DNA from: Neisseria arctica
GTDB lineage: Bacteria > Pseudomonadota > Gammaproteobacteria > Burkholderiales > Neisseriaceae
Length of the DNA stretch: 64,000 nucleotides
Direction of reading: 5' to 3'
NCBI RefSeq assembly: GCF_022870905.1
Contig: NZ_CP091510.1
Coordinates: 930,001 to 994,000 of the forward strand
Part shown: positions 35,074-44,031 of the stretch, one piece after another
How the letters are laid out: each line of letters begins with the position of its first letter
Position numbering within the stretch: the first letter of the stretch is position 1
Position numbers and translations under genes: made by a program
Notes under the pieces: model-generated
Told to the model about the DNA's origin: nothing
The model's database searches: none
The model's input: only the letters and a program-made list of their open reading frames with translations

Positions 35074-35112
35074 TTTGGCTTTGGGTGAAAGCGGAAGAAA
35101 GCGGGGAGTAGT

Positions 35113-35619
35113 ATGTATCGGTCGGTGGATGAAGTATTAAGAGATGTTTATCGGTTGCACGCAGTCCGTATTGAGCCGATGAACAACACGGCGCAGGTTA
35201 TGCAGTGGTGCGAGTACAAGGGCGTTAGAGGTGGCGGGGGAGAATTGACGCAGCACGAACACCATGCCAATGCTGCAATGGTGATAGCCCGTGTAGAGCG
35301 TGTATTGAACCGCTATGAGCTTGCAGTAGTACAGTGCCAATACAGTGCGGATTATAGTGGGATTATTGACTTGACGGCCTTTATCGAGCGGCAAAATAAA
35401 GGCGTGAACCTGTTGATATGTGATGCCGTGTTATCAAACTTGTTTTCAGGTCAGCCCAAGCAAACGGCAATCATGGATAAGTACGACTTAAGCAAGGGGC
35501 ATTTCTACCGACAACAGAAGAAAGTTAAAGGCATCGTGGCCGCATTATTAGATAGCGCGGTGTGCAAGCTACAAGATGAATTTGAAAGTTGTCGGATTAT
35601 TGAAAAAGACGCCGCTTAA
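35113..35619 (+). CDS. Putative late-gene activator (antiterminator Q position)
   Basis: A 168-residue protein starting MYRSVDEVLRDVYRLHAVRI. Residues about 55-80 (NAAMVIARVERVLNRYELAVV) are helical, and residues about 123-140 (YDLSKGHFYRQQKKVKG) look like a DNA-binding helix-turn-helix. It is the last gene before a strong promoter and a leader terminator, the position of Q in lambdoid phages. The role rests on position. GGGGAG lies upstream of the start. Confidence 0.5.
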   Translation: MYRSVDEVLRDVYRLHAVRIEPMNNTAQVMQWCEYKGVRGGGGELTQHEHHANAAMVIARVERVLNRYELAVVQCQYSADYSGIIDLTAFIERQNKGVNLLICDAVLSNLFSGQPKQTAIMDKYDLSKGHFYRQQKKVKGIVAALLDSAVCKLQDEFESCRIIEKDAA

Positions 35620-35642
35620 GAAATTGATTTTATTAAATCCTA

Positions 35643-35683
35643 TTGACAGAAAGCGGGGAGTTTTGGTAAGATTTTGCTATATT
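35643..35683 (+). promoter_or_regulatory. Candidate late promoter
   Basis: TTGACA at 35643-35648 with TAAGAT at 35667-35672 (18-base spacer), and a second, extended -10 (TTTTGCTATATT) ending at 35683. The spacer carries AGAAAGCGGGGAGT, also present at 35096-35109 in the leader of the putative Q gene. Confidence 0.6.
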
Positions 35684-35825
35684 CGGAAGTTAGTGCGTAT
35701 AAGTGATTAGTTTCTGATTTTTTAAATTGCTGCCATTTGGTTCTCTCCCTATGGATATATACAGCAGTTTATAAAATGTTTGGTTCTAAGTTTCCTAGGC
35801 CGAAAACCAAACGAAGTGTATTAAG
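35684..35825. other. Late leader, no gene seen
   Basis: Contains GTTTGGTT / AACCAAAC arms (about 35779 and 35808) and, on the minus strand, a GGGAGAGAACC sequence leading to only four codons. No gene supported. Confidence 0.4.
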
Positions 35826-35865
35826 AAAAGGCGGTTAGGCTTTATTGCTTAGCCGCTTTTCTTTT
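35826..35865 (+). terminator. Leader terminator (tR'-like)
   Basis: AAAAGGCGGTTAGGC against GCTTAGCCGCTTTT with a six-base loop, then CTTTT. About 150 bases after the late promoter. Confidence 0.8.
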
Positions 35866-35874
35866 GTGTTTTCA

Positions 35875-35952
35875 AATACGGGAAAATCCCGTATTACAGA
35901 TGTTGATATTTTCCGGCCAATCCAGTTGTAGGGATTATCTCTACAACTGGAT
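35875..35952. repeat. Two perfect inverted repeats in the late leader
   Basis: AATACGGGA-AAA-TCCCGTATT (35875-35895) and ATCCAGTTGTAG-9-CTACAACTGGAT (35920-35952). Neither is followed by a T-run. Protein-binding sites or a structured leader are possible. Confidence 0.7.
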
Positions 35953-36088
35953 GAAACACTTGTTTAGTTTTCGATTTGATGCCTAGTGAGTTGAAATAAA
36001 ATGCTAATCATAGCTATTGCTTGGTTGGCATTTTCTGTAACTGATACCTAGGGCGTCATGAAACAATATTCCAAAATTCAATAAATGC

Positions 36089-36119
36089 GGCGTATGGACT
36101 AAATCCATGCGCCTTTTTT
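36089..36119 (+). terminator. Terminator-like hairpin before the first packaging gene
   Basis: GGCGTATGGA / TCCATGCGCC with five-base loop and six T, ending a few bases before the next coding region. Confidence 0.75.
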
Positions 36120-36132
36120 CATGGGTGAGCGT

Positions 36133-36303
36133 ATGAAACGCATGGCCTTAAACCTAAAGATAGACCAGCACATTATCTTACCTAGCGGGCGCGCTGCCCG
36201 TGTGCGGTACATATTCGCTGATGCGGTATTGCTGGAGTATCTGGACAACAAAGAGCGTTTACAGTTATCGCGCCTGTTTGCTGTTAAGCATTGGGGTGTG
36301 TGA
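36133..36303 (+). CDS. Small hypothetical protein before the terminase
   Basis: A 56-residue basic protein (MKRMALNLKIDQHIILPSGR) with a beta-strand pattern and a final helix. Start chosen at 36133 (GGGTGAG upstream); ATGs at 36121 and 36142 are alternatives. Unknown function; first gene of the late operon. Confidence 0.5.
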   Translation: MKRMALNLKIDQHIILPSGRAARVRYIFADAVLLEYLDNKERLQLSRLFAVKHWGV

Positions 36304-36323
36304 AACAAGAAAGGAAGCCTGAT

Positions 36324-36716
36324 ATGGCGGAAGAAGCAAAACGCCCAGTTGGGCGACCGAGTGGATTTAAACAAGAGTATTTAGAAGCGGCAGCTCATTA
36401 CCTTAAAGGCGGCTTTATTGAGTGCGGCGACAGAGTTCCGACTGTTGCGGGGCTTGCTTGTTTTATAGGAACGAGCAACCGGCAAGTGTGTCGATGGGCA
36501 AGTGAGCACGAAGAATTTCGTCATGCGTTAGAAGCGATCAAGACCGCTCAAGAGAAATTGTTAATTAACGGCGGGCTTAGCGGGGATTACAACGCAACGA
36601 TTGTGAAGCTCATGCTTGCTAATCATGGTTACAGCGACAAAGTAGAAAACAACCATACAAGTTCAGACGGCAGCATGACGCCTGTTACTAAGATTGAGCT
36701 AGTTCCGAAGTCATGA
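36324..36716 (+). CDS. Terminase small subunit (DNA-packaging protein)
   Basis: A 130-residue protein with an AT-hook-like KRPVGRPSGFKQEY start and a helix-turn-helix (VPTVAGLACFIGTSNRQVCRWASE), ending with a helical oligomerisation part and a short tail (MTPVTKIELVPKS). This is the layout of phage small terminases that recognise the packaging site. AAGGAAGCC precedes the ATG; the end overlaps the large subunit by four bases. Confidence 0.88.
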   Translation: MAEEAKRPVGRPSGFKQEYLEAAAHYLKGGFIECGDRVPTVAGLACFIGTSNRQVCRWASEHEEFRHALEAIKTAQEKLLINGGLSGDYNATIVKLMLANHGYSDKVENNHTSSDGSMTPVTKIELVPKS

Positions 36717-37939
36717 GTACTGTTCAGGTTGAGTTGCCGCCAAAGATTGTCGAGATATTTAGCGAGCCTAGGGGTTCGTTGCGATATCGAGGTGCGTATG
36801 GCGGGCGTGGCAGCGGTAAGTCAATGGGCTTTGCCAAGATGGCCGCGATATGGGGGCTGATAGAGCCGCTTAGGTTTTTGTGTACACGCGAGTTTCAAAA
36901 CTCAATCAAAGAGTCATTCCATGCCGAGCTAAAGACGGCGATTGAAAGTGAGCCGTGGCTCGCTGCGGCCTATGATGTGGGTATTGATTACATCCGCGGC
37001 GCAAATGGCACGGAGTTCATTTTTAAGGGCTTGCGTAACAACATTCAGTCCGTTAAGTCTTTGGCTCAAATTGACGTATGTATTGTCGAGGAAGCAGAAG
37101 ATATTTCCGAGTCTGCGTGGGAAGTGTTAGAGCCGACGATACGCGCGCCGAAGTCTGAAATTTGGGTTATTTGGAACCCGAAAAAGAAGGGAAGCGCAAC
37201 AGACAAGCGTTTCCGACAAAGCACGCCGCCACGTTCGTGCATTCTGCCGATGAACTATTCGGATAATCCGTTTTTCCCGGCAGAGCTTGAAGAGCAGCGG
37301 CGGCACGCCAAGGAAGTATTGGACCCTGCACGCTATGCTTGGATTTGGGAAGGTGCGTATTACGAGCTTTCCGATGCGCAAGTGTTCGCTGGTAAATACT
37401 TGATTGCTGATTTCGAGCCGTTACAGGGTTGGAATGGTCCTTATTACGGACTTGACTTTGGTTTTGCGAAAGACCCGACGGCAGCAGTCGAATGTTGGGT
37501 GGCAGATGGTCGTCTGTATATTCGGAAGGAAGCTGGCGGGGTTGGGCTTGAGCTGGATCACACTGCAAAAGAGTTGATTAACGCGATACCTGATATAGAT
37601 AAGCATGTGATAAGGGCGGATAACGCGCGGCCTGAATCAATTAGCTATTTGCGCCGCCACGGTCTGCCTCGCATTACGGCAGTGGAAAAAGGTAAAGGCA
37701 GCGTAGAGGATGGTGTTGAACATATCAAGTCGTTTGAAAAGGTGATAATTCACCCGAGCTGTATGGAAGTTGAAAATGAGTTTAAGTTTTACAGCTATAA
37801 AACTGACCGCATGAGTGGTGATGTGCTGCCCGTACTTCTTGATGAATACAACCACTACATAGATGCTATACGCTATGCCTTGCAGCCGTTGATTAAGAAT
37901 CGAGGCGAGGCCAAACAATTCAAAACAGGATTTATGTGA
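36713..37939 (+). CDS. Terminase large subunit (PBSX-type)
   Basis: A 408-residue packaging ATPase-nuclease. Walker A GGRGSGKS at about residues 30-37, Walker B with catalytic acids CIVEEAEDIS (about 122), coupling motif VIWNPKKKGS, and in the C-terminal nuclease YGLDFGFAKDPTAA (Asp, about 245), IRADNARPESI and DEYNHYIDAIRYAL. It is intact, which argues for a functional head module. Confidence 0.95.
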   Translation: MSTVQVELPPKIVEIFSEPRGSLRYRGAYGGRGSGKSMGFAKMAAIWGLIEPLRFLCTREFQNSIKESFHAELKTAIESEPWLAAAYDVGIDYIRGANGTEFIFKGLRNNIQSVKSLAQIDVCIVEEAEDISESAWEVLEPTIRAPKSEIWVIWNPKKKGSATDKRFRQSTPPRSCILPMNYSDNPFFPAELEEQRRHAKEVLDPARYAWIWEGAYYELSDAQVFAGKYLIADFEPLQGWNGPYYGLDFGFAKDPTAAVECWVADGRLYIRKEAGGVGLELDHTAKELINAIPDIDKHVIRADNARPESISYLRRHGLPRITAVEKGKGSVEDGVEHIKSFEKVIIHPSCMEVENEFKFYSYKTDRMSGDVLPVLLDEYNHYIDAIRYALQPLIKNRGEAKQFKTGFM

Positions 37940-39318
37940 TGTCTTATAAAACGCTACACCCTGAGTATAGCTTAATGCAATCCGAGTGGACGATGGCGAC
38001 AGATGCGTTAATGGGCGAGTCTCAAATTAAACTGCGTGGCGAAACATATCTTCCGAGGACTGCCGGAATGATTAACGCGGCTAACTCTAACACAGTCGAT
38101 GTCAATGCGTTATATCAGGCCTATAAAAGTCGAGCGCAATATCCTGAGTGGGTGCGTGATGCTGTGCGGTCGATGATTGGTTTGATTTCCCGGCTGCGGC
38201 CCAGCGCTGAGTTGGATCATCCGAAAATCAAAGGTATGGAGCATAACGCAACGGCGGATGGCTATCCTCTGCAACAGCTATTTTTACGCACCGTACAAGC
38301 CAATATCCGGAAAGGACGCTATGGTCTGCTTTGTGATGTCGATGATATGGGCTTGCCTTTTATCGCTACATACGACGCGGAAAGCATAATTAACTGGAAA
38401 TTGACTGCCGGTGCAGATGGCCGCATGGATTTATCTTTGCTGGTATTGAAAGAGTCTGTGCCTAAGTCCGCTGATATGTACAGTCATGACACTAAGGACG
38501 AATATCTTGTGTACTGGCTGGAAAACGGCGCGTGCTATTCAAAGCGCATTGGTAATGATGGGCATGAGGTTGGCGAAGTGCGCAGCTTGGTAACGAGCGG
38601 CAATAATCCTCTTGGATTTATCCCGTTTGTTTTTAGCGGTGCTGTTGACAACGCCCCTGATGTGGATATTGTTCCGCTATCAACGATGATTAAGGCGGCG
38701 GTAAAGTCGTATCAAATCAGTGCGGACTATTTCCAAGAATTACACCTTACAGCGCACCCACAGCCGGTTATTACTGGGCAGGATTTAGAAACCGCCAATA
38801 TGATTACCGGCCCGATGATGGCGTGGGTGCTGCCCAGTCCTGAAGCGCGGGCGTTCTACCTAGAGATTGGCGGAAACGGCATTGAGGCCAAACGCCAAGC
38901 GATGATAGAGCAGAAAAACGCTGCACTTGAAGCAGGCGCGCGCGTGATGGATGTTGGTGGTACCGAATCAGGAGAAGCACGCCTCGCCCGGCAAAATGAT
39001 CAGTATGCGACCTTGCAAAGTATCGTTCGCAACAGCGCGGAAGCGATCGAACAATGTCTGCGCTACTTAGGCGAGTGGTACGGCCTGACGGTAGAGCAGG
39101 CCAATGAACAGCTTAAATTCCGCGTGGATTTGGATTTCAATAAGGTCATTGATACTACCATGCTGCAACAGTTGTTTAATGCGGCGCAAATGGGTATGGT
39201 TAGTCCTGAAACGGTTTGGGAGTACATGCAGACCGGCCAAATTCCGGAGCGTGGTTGGGATGACGAGCATGGACGAATTTTAGATGCGGGAATGAGCAAT
39301 GGCGGACAATCTGAATGA
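37939..39318 (+). CDS. Portal protein (DUF4055 family)
   Basis: A 459-residue protein of the DUF4055 type, found between large terminase and the head morphogenesis gene in many siphoviruses. Recognisable parts are GESQIKLRGETYLPRTAGM, YQISADYFQELHLTAHPQPVITG (in part) and the helical ARVMDVGGTESGEARLARQND, which fits the portal stem. It overlaps terL by one base (TGATG) and the next gene by 20. Confidence 0.85.
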   Translation: MSYKTLHPEYSLMQSEWTMATDALMGESQIKLRGETYLPRTAGMINAANSNTVDVNALYQAYKSRAQYPEWVRDAVRSMIGLISRLRPSAELDHPKIKGMEHNATADGYPLQQLFLRTVQANIRKGRYGLLCDVDDMGLPFIATYDAESIINWKLTAGADGRMDLSLLVLKESVPKSADMYSHDTKDEYLVYWLENGACYSKRIGNDGHEVGEVRSLVTSGNNPLGFIPFVFSGAVDNAPDVDIVPLSTMIKAAVKSYQISADYFQELHLTAHPQPVITGQDLETANMITGPMMAWVLPSPEARAFYLEIGGNGIEAKRQAMIEQKNAALEAGARVMDVGGTESGEARLARQNDQYATLQSIVRNSAEAIEQCLRYLGEWYGLTVEQANEQLKFRVDLDFNKVIDTTMLQQLFNAAQMGMVSPETVWEYMQTGQIPERGWDDEHGRILDAGMSNGGQSE

Positions 39319-40357
39319 TTTGAGCATGCAAAGCGCAATCAGGCTTGAGGGGGTAAAAGAATACCTGTCGGCTGATATGCGCGAGCGTCTGTTATCCATG
39401 CGTGAACAAGTCAAGCGTGTGCTTGATGTAGATGACGAATTGTCAGATATGACACGCAAAGAGCTGCAGGATGTGCTGGATGAACTTGATGCAGTGCTTT
39501 TATCTGCCTTTGCTGTTGCGACAGATGGCTTAAAAAAAAACTTAACTGATTTGTCATTAATATTGGCAGATCACGAGGTTGCCGCACTTGGCGCATTGGG
39601 TGTGAATGTTAAGCAGCCGTCTGGCCTTGTGATTCAAACCTTGCTGAAATCGCGACCGCTATCAGTCGAGGGAATGACGACAGAACCACTGCTTGAACCG
39701 TTTATCAATGGGTTTTCCGCTAATCAGCGCATGCGTATTTCCGCTGCGATTAAGCAAGGTATCGCGCAAGGGCAAACTAACGCTCAAATCAGACAAAGGA
39801 TTATCGGCACGAAAAAGGCCAATTACAATGATGGCATTGTCGGTGCTTCTTTCCGTTCCGCTGATGCTATTGTCCGCACTTCTGTGCAGCATGTTTCTAG
39901 CATGGTTCGGCAGGCTATGGCGGAAGAAAACCGCGATATTGTCGAGGGCGTGCAGATTGTCGCAACGCTTGATGGGCGAACATCCAGCTTGTGTCGATCG
40001 CTTGATGCCAAAATCTACCCGTTAGACAAAGGGCCGCGGCCGCCATTTCACGTTAATTGCCGCACGACAACCGCGCTGGTGCTGAAAAAAGAGTACCGAG
40101 GCCGTGAAATTGTCGGAACCCGGGCTAGTATGGGTGGGCAAGTATCTGATGGCCTAACCTATTATGACTGGTTAAAAACGCAATCGGCGGCGTTTCAGGA
40201 CGAAGTATTGGGCGTTCAGCGCGGAAAGTTATTCCGTGATGGCGGTATTAGTGCGGCGAGGTTCGCCGAGTTGCAACTTGATAAAAAATTCCGCCCGCGC
40301 ACGCTGGATGAATTGCGCGAACTGATTCCAACGGCTTTTAACAAGGCCGGACTTTAA
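39299..40357 (+). CDS. Head morphogenesis protein (SPP1 gp7 / Mu F-like)
   Basis: A 352-residue minor head protein. The family core is at about residues 210-265: DAIVRTSVQHVSSMVRQAMAEE, then VATLDGRTSSLCRSLDAKIYP and PPFHVNCRTTTAL, the Cys/His pattern of Mu F-like proteins. It acts at the portal vertex during capsid assembly. GTP-like motifs are not present. A terminator-like hairpin follows. Confidence 0.9.
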   Translation: MADNLNDLSMQSAIRLEGVKEYLSADMRERLLSMREQVKRVLDVDDELSDMTRKELQDVLDELDAVLLSAFAVATDGLKKNLTDLSLILADHEVAALGALGVNVKQPSGLVIQTLLKSRPLSVEGMTTEPLLEPFINGFSANQRMRISAAIKQGIAQGQTNAQIRQRIIGTKKANYNDGIVGASFRSADAIVRTSVQHVSSMVRQAMAEENRDIVEGVQIVATLDGRTSSLCRSLDAKIYPLDKGPRPPFHVNCRTTTALVLKKEYRGREIVGTRASMGGQVSDGLTYYDWLKTQSAAFQDEVLGVQRGKLFRDGGISAARFAELQLDKKFRPRTLDELRELIPTAFNKAGL

Positions 40358-40374
40358 AATTAATTTTCTTTTCT

Positions 40375-40403
40375 GCCCTGTGCATTACGCGCAGGGCTTT
40401 TTT
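40375..40403 (+). terminator. Terminator-like hairpin before the scaffold gene
   Basis: GCCCTGTGC / GCGCAGGGC (one wobble), five-base loop, then TTTTTTATT. Confidence 0.75.
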
Positions 40404-40442
40404 ATTGGGTAAAGCCCATGATTAACGTCTTTAGGAGACAAA

Positions 40443-41243
40443 ATGAAATATCAAAACATGGTAATGAAACACGGTTATTGCAATACTGCCCATGAAGATG
40501 GTGTGGGTAGTGGTGCAGGTGGTACGCCACCTGAAACATTCACCGCCGAAGAAGTGGAAAAGCTGGTTTCAGAGCGTTTGAATGAAGCGGTAGCCGGCCT
40601 GAAAGCGAAGAACGGCGAAGTTATCGGCGACAACAAAAAGCTCAAGGAGCAGTTGGCGCAGTTTGACGGCATTGACCCGGCAGCAGTTAAAGCCATCTTG
40701 CAGCGTTTTTCGGATGATGAAGAAGCCAAGTTGATTGCCGAGGGCAAGATTGACGAGGTTTTGAATAAGCGTACCGAACGCATGAAAACCGCGCATGAGA
40801 AACAGTTGGCTGAAATGACCGCTAAAGTCGAAGCAGCCGAAGCGCGTGCGGCCAAGTTCACCGATCGTGTGCTTGGTGATGCGATTCGTGCCGCGGGTTC
40901 GGAAGCCGGTATTCACAAAACAGCCTTTGAAGATGCGATTTTCCGTGCCAAAACCGTGTTTGATATTGACGATGACGGCAATGCCGTAGCGAAAGACGGT
41001 GTTTTCGGCAAGGACGGCAAGCCGCTCACTTTAAAAGAGTGGTTTGGTGATATGCAGGAATCTGCGCCGCACTGGTTCCCAATGCCTCAAGGTGCGGGGG
41101 CGCGTGGCAGCGGAAGCTCGCAGCCCGGGCAGAAAAACCCGTGGAAGAAAGAAACTTTTAATCTGACTGAACAAGGCCAGATTTATCGTGAAAATCCTGA
41201 ATTGGCGCGCCAACTGGCAGCTCAAGCAGGGCAAACTATTTAA
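40443..41243 (+). CDS. Capsid scaffold protein
   Basis: A 266-residue, highly charged helical protein: TAEEVEKLVSERLNEAVAGLKAK (in part) and a long coiled coil from about 40 to 140, then a Gly/Ser/Gln-rich linker and a C-terminal stretch with NLTEQGQIYRENPELARQLAA, shared with other phage scaffold-type proteins. It lies directly before the major capsid gene. TAGGAGACAAA precedes the ATG. Confidence 0.75.
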   Translation: MKYQNMVMKHGYCNTAHEDGVGSGAGGTPPETFTAEEVEKLVSERLNEAVAGLKAKNGEVIGDNKKLKEQLAQFDGIDPAAVKAILQRFSDDEEAKLIAEGKIDEVLNKRTERMKTAHEKQLAEMTAKVEAAEARAAKFTDRVLGDAIRAAGSEAGIHKTAFEDAIFRAKTVFDIDDDGNAVAKDGVFGKDGKPLTLKEWFGDMQESAPHWFPMPQGAGARGSGSSQPGQKNPWKKETFNLTEQGQIYRENPELARQLAAQAGQTI

Positions 41244-41260
41244 GATAAGGAACTGAAAAT

Positions 41261-42217
41261 ATGGCAGCAACAAAAATTGCAAATGTGATTGTGCCTGAAG
41301 TATTTGCCAAGTACACCATTCAGCGCACGCGCGAAAAATCAGCTTTATTTCAAAGCGGCATCATCTCTGATATTCCGGAAGCGCAATTGATTGCACAGCG
41401 TGGCGGTGCCGGCATTGTCTTGCCGTACTGGAAAGACTTGGACGGCGATAGTGAGGTATTGGCTGACAACAAATCGCTTACTCCTACTAATATCGAAGCC
41501 GGGAAAGACGTGGCCGTCTTGCATGCGCGCGGTAAAGCGTGGGGGGTGAATGATTTGGCTACTGCTTTAAGTGGTGATGACCCTATGGGGGTGATCGCTA
41601 ATCTGTCCGCTGATTACTGGAACCGCCAAATGCAGAAAATGCTTTTGGCGTCACTGAAAGGTGCGTTTTCAGTCGATGCCATGGCCTCGAATATTCACAA
41701 CATTTCAGGTGGTTCCGGTGCGGCTGCTGTAATTGGCGGCGAGGCGATTGTGGACGCCGCCTATAAGTTGGGTGATGAGGTGAATCAAATCACCGCTATT
41801 GCTATGCACTCTGCAACTGCTGCGGTGTTGGCAAAACAAGGCTTGATCGAAACGGTGCGCGACGCAGACGGCGTCATCCTGTATCAGACCTACATGGATA
41901 AGCGCATCATTGTTGATGATGGCATGCCTAACGAGGGCGGTGTTTACACTACATACCTGTTTGGTGCCGGCGCAATCGGCTATGCGGAAGTTCCCGCACC
42001 TGTGCCGGTTGAAACCGATCGTGACAGCTTGGCAGGTGAAGATGTCTTCATTAACCGCCGCCACTTTATCTTGCACCCGCGCGGTATTAAGTGGGCAGGT
42101 GCGGCCGGTATCGCGCCTGATAATGCTGGACTGGCGACTAAGACAAACTGGTCTAAAGTGTACGACACTAAAGCCATCCGCATTGTCGCCTTGAAGCACA
42201 AAGTAACTGCCGCTTAA
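41261..42217 (+). CDS. Major capsid protein
   Basis: A 318-residue protein in the HK97-fold class of capsid proteins (pattern IVPEVFAKYTIQRTREKSALFQSG, then VLPYWKDLDGDSEVL and KAWGVNDLATALSGDDPMG). The C-terminal RHFILHPRGIKW and FGAGAIGYAEV fit capsid P-domain strands. Position between scaffold and head-completion genes supports the assignment. Confidence 0.88.
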   Translation: MAATKIANVIVPEVFAKYTIQRTREKSALFQSGIISDIPEAQLIAQRGGAGIVLPYWKDLDGDSEVLADNKSLTPTNIEAGKDVAVLHARGKAWGVNDLATALSGDDPMGVIANLSADYWNRQMQKMLLASLKGAFSVDAMASNIHNISGGSGAAAVIGGEAIVDAAYKLGDEVNQITAIAMHSATAAVLAKQGLIETVRDADGVILYQTYMDKRIIVDDGMPNEGGVYTTYLFGAGAIGYAEVPAPVPVETDRDSLAGEDVFINRRHFILHPRGIKWAGAAGIAPDNAGLATKTNWSKVYDTKAIRIVALKHKVTAA

Positions 42218-42268
42218 TAGCGGTTTTTTTATATCCGCCAATCTTTCGGGGTTGGCGGTTATTTTTTG
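42210..42268 (+). terminator. Two adjacent terminator-like hairpins after the capsid gene
   Basis: CCGC-ttaata-GCGG plus seven T (42210-42229), then CCGCCAA / TTGGCGG plus TTATTTTTT (42235-42268). Confidence 0.75.
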
Positions 42269-42279
42269 AGGATGATGAT

Positions 42280-42510
42280 ATGGGATTAGCAGCATTTAAC
42301 CGCATGCGCCGTGAACAAGCAGAGGCTAAAGAGCGCGAGCAAGCAGAATTGCAGACAGAATTACAGCCGGTACCTAAAACAGTGGAAGAATTGAAAGCCG
42401 CTTTAGTTGAATTGGGCGTAGAAGTGCCTGATGGTGCGAAAAAAGCAGAATTGCAAGCCCTATATGCCGATGCAATGAAAAAAGACGAAAGCCCGGAAGA
42501 TGGCGATTAA
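42280..42510 (+). CDS. Small head protein with HeH/SAP-like motif
   Basis: A 76-residue charged protein: an N-terminal helix rich in Glu, Gln and Arg, then VEELKAALVELGVEVPDGAKKAELQALYA (in part), the helix-extended-loop-helix pattern of HeH/SAP domains that often occur in short proteins next to capsid genes. It overlaps the next gene by 11 bases. Confidence 0.65.
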   Translation: MGLAAFNRMRREQAEAKEREQAELQTELQPVPKTVEELKAALVELGVEVPDGAKKAELQALYADAMKKDESPEDGD

Positions 42511-42889
42511 CGTTTATATAACCGTTGCCGATGTCAGCGAGCGGATGGGTGGTGGGTGGTGGACTGATGTATCACCCGAACGCTCTGTTATGTTGGCTAA
42601 TTTATGGCTGACAAGCCGTGGTGTTGTTTTCGGTGGTGAAGTGCCTGATGCCGTGAAGCAGGCTGGTGCGGAACTGGCTGTCTTGGCTGGTTCAGGGAAG
42701 CTCTACGCGGACAAGCAAGTCGGGCTATTGGCCGAAACCGTGCAAGCCGATTCAGTGAGTGTTTCGCAATCGTTTTCAGCGTCGGCCAAGTTGATAACCG
42801 CAGAGATGCAGATTATCGAGGCTTTAATTAAGCCTTATATCGGCATTGCCGGTAGCAATCCATTTGTTGTCCCGCTGGTGAGGATGTAA
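42500..42889 (+). CDS. Head-tail adaptor (gp6-like) candidate
   Basis: A 129-residue protein, start MAINVYITVADVSERMGGGW, all-helical afterwards. The position after the capsid genes and the helical pattern fit head completion adaptors; the assignment is by place in the gene order. One-base overlap (TAATG) with the next gene. Confidence 0.6.
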   Translation: MAINVYITVADVSERMGGGWWTDVSPERSVMLANLWLTSRGVVFGGEVPDAVKQAGAELAVLAGSGKLYADKQVGLLAETVQADSVSVSQSFSASAKLITAEMQIIEALIKPYIGIAGSNPFVVPLVRM

Positions 42890-43248
42890 TGAAAGCTACG
42901 ATTCAAGCGAAACTGGCCGCCGCCTTATCCGGGAAACTGGCTGATGCTACGCAGCCGTTGACGTTAAAGCGTGTTGAAAAGACGGCGGATAAGGTGCGCG
43001 GCACGTTTACCGAGATGACAACAGAGTATGTCGGGCGCGGGGTCTGCCGTTTGTCGTGGGGAGCGCGTGAGGCCGCCGCGCTGAACATCCCGCAGACAGA
43101 CGGTAAAGCTATCATCTTGCAGTCTGAAATAGACACTATCCCGCAATCAGGCGATTTAATCGACTTCGGCGATGGTTATTGCAAGGTGATTTTTGTGTGG
43201 CAAGACCCCGCGCGGGCGACATGGAAGCTGCAATACAGAAAGGCTTGA
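42889..43248 (+). CDS. Head-tail stopper/joining protein candidate
   Basis: A 119-residue, beta-rich protein (GTFTEMTTEYVGRGVCRLSW, IILQSEIDTIPQSGDLIDFG, VIFVWQDPARATWKLQYRKA). The barrel-like pattern with 'DLIDFGDGYCKVIFV' fits head-tail stoppers. Assigned by position and pattern only. Confidence 0.6.
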   Translation: MKATIQAKLAAALSGKLADATQPLTLKRVEKTADKVRGTFTEMTTEYVGRGVCRLSWGAREAAALNIPQTDGKAIILQSEIDTIPQSGDLIDFGDGYCKVIFVWQDPARATWKLQYRKA

Positions 43249-43249
43249 T

Positions 43250-43630
43250 ATGGCATGGGATAAGATGCCTGATATGTTTTCAGACTTGGTTCGCGAAGAT
43301 GTAGACAAGCGTGTTAGGGGTTTTGCGATTACTTGCTTTCGCAGCATAGTTTTTAATTCACCGGTCGACCAAGGCAGATTTAAGGGAAGCCACATTATAA
43401 GTGTCGGCAATCCTGATTACACGGTAACAACCGCATTAGACAAGGCTGGTTCGATAACATTTCAAGCTGGTGTTGCTGTTATCAATAGCGTGCCGGTTGG
43501 CGGCATTAAAAAAATCTATATCCAAACCAATCTACCTTATGCAACGCGGCTTGAGAACGGTTGGAGTAAGCAGGCGGCTAATGGTATTTACGCCGTGTCC
43601 TTTAACTACGCAGTGCAGGCTTATAAATGA
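43250..43630 (+). CDS. Neck protein, HK97 gp10-like
   Basis: A 126-residue protein starting MAWDKMPDMFSDLVREDVDK, with the gp10-like stretch SPVDQGRFKGSHIISVGNPD and NLPYATRLENGWSKQA. Family members sit at the head-tail joint. ATG 43250 has AAAGG upstream; four-base overlap with the next gene. Confidence 0.75.
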   Translation: MAWDKMPDMFSDLVREDVDKRVRGFAITCFRSIVFNSPVDQGRFKGSHIISVGNPDYTVTTALDKAGSITFQAGVAVINSVPVGGIKKIYIQTNLPYATRLENGWSKQAANGIYAVSFNYAVQAYK

Positions 43631-44031
43631 CGGAATATCAGTTTAAGCAGGCGGTTTTATCTCTAATCTTGGGAGCAGGCATCGTTAATGATGCCCAAGT
43701 GGACGTACCGAACAGTAAGTCTTTCCGGCCGCCTGATGGCGTATGGTTACGGGTAGGATTTAGCGGTGCGCAAGGTGTGTTTTCCGGTTTCGGCAGCCGT
43801 CCTTGTACGCGCAGAACCGGCTTAATCATGCTTCAGTGCTTCACCTGTGCGGAAGAGTACACTAAGCCGCTTGACGAGCTTACAGATGCGCTTGTTGGCC
43901 TGTTAGAGTGGCATTTTGCTGATGGATATGAGCTTCAAGCTGCTGAAGTGATTGATGTGGGCGAAACGGAAAACGGAGCCTACTATCAGAAAAACGTAAA
44001 CATTCCCTTTTTGATTAAAACAGCCGCCTGA
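43627..44031 (+). CDS. Tail terminator protein candidate
   Basis: A 134-residue protein resembling small phage tail-terminator proteins (DUF4128-like): KSFRPPDGVWLRVGFSGAQ, then PCTRRTGLIMLQCFTCAEEYTK (in part) and NGAYYQKNVNIPFLIK. Located just before the tail tube gene, as expected for lambda U. Confidence 0.7.
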   Translation: MTEYQFKQAVLSLILGAGIVNDAQVDVPNSKSFRPPDGVWLRVGFSGAQGVFSGFGSRPCTRRTGLIMLQCFTCAEEYTKPLDELTDALVGLLEWHFADGYELQAAEVIDVGETENGAYYQKNVNIPFLIKTAA

